DNA of 64,000 nucleotides from Micavibrio_C sp046294845 (GTDB lineage Bacteria; Pseudomonadota; Alphaproteobacteria; Micavibrionales; Micavibrionaceae), in contig JBKBNU010000001.1 in assembly GCA_046294845.1 (NCBI GenBank), positions 1,612,001 through 1,676,000 of the forward strand, read 5' to 3'. The position numbers and the translations under genes are program-made. The notes beneath the pieces were generated by a model that was not told the origin of the DNA, searched no databases, and saw only the letters and a program-made list of their open reading frames with translations. Numbering within the stretch: the stretch's first letter is position 1; every line of letters starts with the position of its first letter. Positions 61,259 to 64,000 of the stretch are shown piece by piece.

Positions 61259-62101
61259 ATGCGTGTAACACTGAACAAACAACCCATTCCCCTTACTATC
61301 AGTCCCCACTTTAATCCCTATCAAAAGCTTCGTTCCGAATTACTCTTCTCTCTCTTCTACCAAACATTTGACGTCATCCACGCTGATACGCCCCAACTAC
61401 TCGAACAAGCTCACCGTTTACGCTATCAAGTTTTCTGCATAGAAAATAAGGGTTATGAAGACCCCGCCATGCATCCTGACAAAATCGAATCCGACAGCTA
61501 TGATGCACACTCGCAACATGTTTTGTTGATATATAAACCAACACAAACAGCCCTTGGCACCGTCAGAAATATTTTTATTAATGAGCGATGCCCTGAACAG
61601 TCTTTCCCGCTTCAAAATTTGTGCAGTTCATCCCTGCTACACGATGAATCCTATGTCAGAAAAGGATGCGAGATATCACGCCTCTGCATTTCTCGTGAAG
61701 AACGGTTGAAAATCAAAGATGACTTGGCTTCTGCGCCACACCATATAGGCCTGACCGACCCATCACTTACTCGTCTAGCCTTGGCTCTGGCACCGATCGG
61801 GTTGATTAGAGGATGCTTCGAGATGGCGTTATCAAAGAATATTTTGAATTGCTACGGCATTATGGAGCCACACCATCTTCAAAAACTGGTAAAGGCTGGT
61901 CTTGTCCATAAAAAATTGGGCGCCAACATTGATTATCATGGCGAACGCACGCCCTTCATTATGAACATCCTTGAAACATTCGATCATGCTGCCCGCAACC
62001 ATCGGGATATCTGGAATATTGTTTCGTATAGGGGATTCAATCACAATCTGGCGCAAATTGTATCACGAAAACATGATCTGCGACTGATCCCTCAACATTG
62101 A
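61259..62101 (+). CDS. PEP-CTERM/exosortase-associated or FeeM-type acyltransferase
   Basis: A 280-residue GNAT-fold protein related to N-acyl amino acid synthases and LuxI. Motifs include QAHRLRYQVFCIENKGYEDP (the LuxI-like R-x-x-x-F region), ESDSYDAHSQHVLLIY, TALGTVRNIFI, and EISRLCISRE. It probably moves an acyl chain from acyl-ACP to an amine, making a signal or lipid. No exosortase or PEP-CTERM protein is visible in the window. Its stop overlaps the convergent flavin oxidase stop by 10 bases. Confidence 0.82.
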   Translation: MRVTLNKQPIPLTISPHFNPYQKLRSELLFSLFYQTFDVIHADTPQLLEQAHRLRYQVFCIENKGYEDPAMHPDKIESDSYDAHSQHVLLIYKPTQTALGTVRNIFINERCPEQSFPLQNLCSSSLLHDESYVRKGCEISRLCISREERLKIKDDLASAPHHIGLTDPSLTRLALALAPIGLIRGCFEMALSKNILNCYGIMEPHHLQKLVKAGLVHKKLGANIDYHGERTPFIMNILETFDHAARNHRDIWNIVSYRGFNHNLAQIVSRKHDLRLIPQH

Positions 62102-63627
62102 CGCGAAAAGACCTGATCGGGATCAAGAATTTTTTCGAGATGACGGTTAAGAGCCAGAGGATTATCACTGAAAAATTTTTGCGCAGCGAATAAAGGCAAT
62201 CTGTACGGGAAATAACCTTCCGCTTGCGCTTGATTCATAAGATCAAAATAGCAACGCTGCGCTGCTTCAACTTCCGTATCCTTGTTGTAGACGATTGCCA
62301 GCAGGCCTATGCAGGAAGAGTGCTGATAATTCGTGAAGTTTATAATCGGAGAAAAGCCAAAGTTTTTATGAGCATACGCTCCCAAATTCTCAAAAAAGCT
62401 GATCCCCTGACTTGCCAACGGCAGGCTGATCGCAAACCATATAATACCGCATCCATCGTGTGCCGGATTTTCGAGCGAAAGCCCCACCGTATCATCCATG
62501 CGGAAATAGGGGATTTTCCCAATCATGGCCTTACTGGGTTTTCCTTGCATCAATGACCATAGATCTTCGGCCGAACGTATCTTTGTTTTTAGCTGCGCCG
62601 GTACAAATCTCGAAACAATTCGTGTCAGAGTAATCAAGTGACGATTAAGAACTGTCGTTTTGGAAGAAAATGGAAATTTTCTGAGCACATGACACGCCAT
62701 GGACTTTGTTAAGGAATGTGCCCCGCTAAAGCTGATCATAATTGTGTATGGCGGCACACGATTTTCTACCAATAACTTCTGGTACAGATCATGATTGGCA
62801 CAAGCCTTATGCTTGATACCCATACTTGTCAGTGTGTAATAACCATTCAGTATTTTTATTTGCAGACTTTCAAGCGGCCAATCTTCCCTGAGATCACGCA
62901 ACAAGGGTAAGGCCCCATCAAGCATCTGCGACGAAGCAAGCTCGATAAAGCAAACTTGCGTGTCCTGTGCTCTTTTTGACAGGCGAATAGTCATTTGCGT
63001 GACTATACCCCATGAAGACTGAAAGAAAAGCCCGTCAGTATAGGGCCCTACACCCCAACGGAATAACGAAGCACTCTTGTCTGCGCCACAAGACAGCAAG
63101 GGCGAACGATATATTTCGCCTGCTCCCGTCACAGCCTCCAGCGACAATACAGAATAGGCATGATCCATAATAGGCAGCAGCCCAAAACCTCTTTCCAGAT
63201 AATTGCCTATAATGCTGGCTTCCGGACTAGATCCTGTAACAGAAATGATATGCCTTCCACCATGAGTCATCAGGAAATCTGCCAGCTGTTGTTGGGTTAC
63301 ACCGGGTTCAACAGTAATCGTCCCCATCTCGGGATCGTAATTGCGGATATCCTTCATCAAGGACAAATCAACAATCACGTTATCATCGGTAGCGGGCATA
63401 GAGTCCGAATAGCCCCAATTCCGCCCTGCGCTTAACGGATAGAGCTTCACCTTATGACGGCGGCTGATCTCTATGATCTTTTGAATCTCTTCAGCATTGA
63501 CAGGACGTATAGCGCCAACAATCGTGCGTACTGCTCCCGTTGTGCAAGGCTCATACACAGACAAGTCTTCTCCGCCAATCAATCTTGATCGATCAACTAC
63601 ACCTGAAAAAGTACGCAGAAAATCCAT
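62092..63627 (-). CDS. FAD-binding oxidase (PCMH/VAO type)
   Basis: A 511-residue flavoenzyme. The N-terminal FAD-binding PCMH domain reads AIRPVNAEEIQKIIEISRR, LYPLSAGRNWGYSDS and VIVDLSLMKDIRNYDPEMGTITVEPGV. The SVTGSSPEASIIGNYLERGFG segment covers the FAD-binding Gly turn. The C-terminal half is an oxidase cap domain, with no clear substrate. The VAO family includes cresol dehydrogenases and glycolate oxidases. It lies 3 bases after lpdA, so it is co-transcribed, which is unusual for lpdA. Confidence 0.82.
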   Translation of the reverse strand: MDFLRTFSGVVDRSRLIGGEDLSVYEPCTTGAVRTIVGAIRPVNAEEIQKIIEISRRHKVKLYPLSAGRNWGYSDSMPATDDNVIVDLSLMKDIRNYDPEMGTITVEPGVTQQQLADFLMTHGGRHIISVTGSSPEASIIGNYLERGFGLLPIMDHAYSVLSLEAVTGAGEIYRSPLLSCGADKSASLFRWGVGPYTDGLFFQSSWGIVTQMTIRLSKRAQDTQVCFIELASSQMLDGALPLLRDLREDWPLESLQIKILNGYYTLTSMGIKHKACANHDLYQKLLVENRVPPYTIMISFSGAHSLTKSMACHVLRKFPFSSKTTVLNRHLITLTRIVSRFVPAQLKTKIRSAEDLWSLMQGKPSKAMIGKIPYFRMDDTVGLSLENPAHDGCGIIWFAISLPLASQGISFFENLGAYAHKNFGFSPIINFTNYQHSSCIGLLAIVYNKDTEVEAAQRCYFDLMNQAQAEGYFPYRLPLFAAQKFFSDNPLALNRHLEKILDPDQVFSRQC

Positions 63628-63630
63628 AGT

Positions 63631-64000
63631 TTATATATGAAGAGCTTTGCCATAGGCTTGCAAGACACTCTCATGCATCATTTCCGACAATGTCGGATGC
63701 GCGAACACGGTGTGCATAAATTCGGCTTCTGTGGCTTCCATGGTTTTGCCGATAACGTAACCTTGAATCATCTCGGTTACTTCGGCCCCGACCATATGCG
63801 CCCCTAAAAGTTCGCCTGTCTTCGCATCAAAGACGGTCTTGACCATGCCTTCCGGCTCACCCAGAGCAATCGCCTTGCCATTTCCTATAAACGGGAAGCG
63901 CCCCACCTTGATATCAAAGCCTTTTTCCTTGGCAGCCTTTTCGGTCAACCCGACAGAGGCCACTTGCGGCATACAATAGGTGCAGCCCGGAATATTGGTT
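63631..64000 (-). CDS. lpdA: Dihydrolipoamide dehydrogenase, C-terminal part
   Basis: The frame is open to the window edge, so only the last 122 residues are seen. They begin NIPGCTYCMPQVASVGLTEK, which is the interface-domain start of LpdA. FVHTVFAHPTLSEMMHE-like sequence (MHTVFAHPTLSEMMHES) carries the catalytic His-Glu pair, and the end is the family's. It serves the E3 step of pyruvate or 2-oxoglutarate dehydrogenase. The rest of the gene lies beyond base 64000. Confidence 0.93.
   Translation of the reverse strand, partial: TNIPGCTYCMPQVASVGLTEKAAKEKGFDIKVGRFPFIGNGKAIALGEPEGMVKTVFDAKTGELLGAHMVGAEVTEMIQGYVIGKTMEATEAEFMHTVFAHPTLSEMMHESVLQAYGKALHI

Overview
The window reads as the chromosome of a free-living alphaproteobacterium with moderate GC and mostly vertical housekeeping content. 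The main clues are: an F0 ATP synthase operon (atpI-B-E-b'-b) separate from F1 genes and containing the duplicated b' subunit; a PopZ-type DUF2497 gene beside tolC and valS; the yebC-ruvCAB-ybgC-tolQRAB string; a 6S RNA between zapA and the 5-formyl-THF cyclo-ligase gene; and a cysteine-free, alphaproteobacterial-type L31. I cannot fix the genus. A Micavibrio-like or other deep-branching alphaproteobacterium would fit, but this is only a guess. I found no rRNA, CRISPR array, insertion sequence or prophage.

Layout. 1-605 is the start of an exported protein cut by the window edge. 682-9306 is a mutY / DUF721 / inositol monophosphatase / OmpA-like / DsbA-like / smc group. 9317-11854 is the F0 operon. 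11910-18178 is nadD-rsfS-rlmH-envC-ctpA-yibQ-rppH, linking NAD synthesis, ribosome maturation, septal peptidoglycan control and RNA decay. Convergent to it, 18245-25080 is the tol-ruv-yebC block on the minus strand, without pal. 25352-29720 holds a response regulator with an unknown partner, a lipase-like protein, a YmdB-type phosphoesterase, the folate cyclo-ligase, 6S RNA and zapA. 29954-42439 is central metabolism (tkt, gap, an amino-acid dehydrogenase, fba) mixed with a likely iron-regulated SDR-like/methyltransferase operon, an antiporter, a winged-helix protein, SPFH/NfeD and rpmE. 42542-50905 has valS, popZ, tolC, pcm, a second S41 protease and two tRNAs (Cys, Asn).

The accessory part is 51000-63627. 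It has a TrpF-like protein next to a fatty-acid desaturase, then a four-gene minus-strand operon: a 716-residue, extremely acidic repeat protein, two different type I secretion ABC proteins, and an HlyD adaptor. The large protein has no lysine or arginine after about residue 155. The two ABC proteins have complementary defects in their ATP sites, which suggests a heterodimer. This operon looks like a dedicated type I secretion system for an unusual non-RTX cargo and is the best candidate for something undescribed. Beyond it lie a MerC-like membrane protein under a Zur-like operator, an orphan PEP-CTERM/FeeM-type acyltransferase, and a flavin oxidase directly behind lpdA.

Regulatory points worth attention are an ATT start codon for rsfS, a nadD ribosome binding site buried in a 10-bp hairpin, a Fur-like box at 33968-33986 and a Zur-like box at 60995-61013. 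All family assignments were made by reading motifs; no database search was run.
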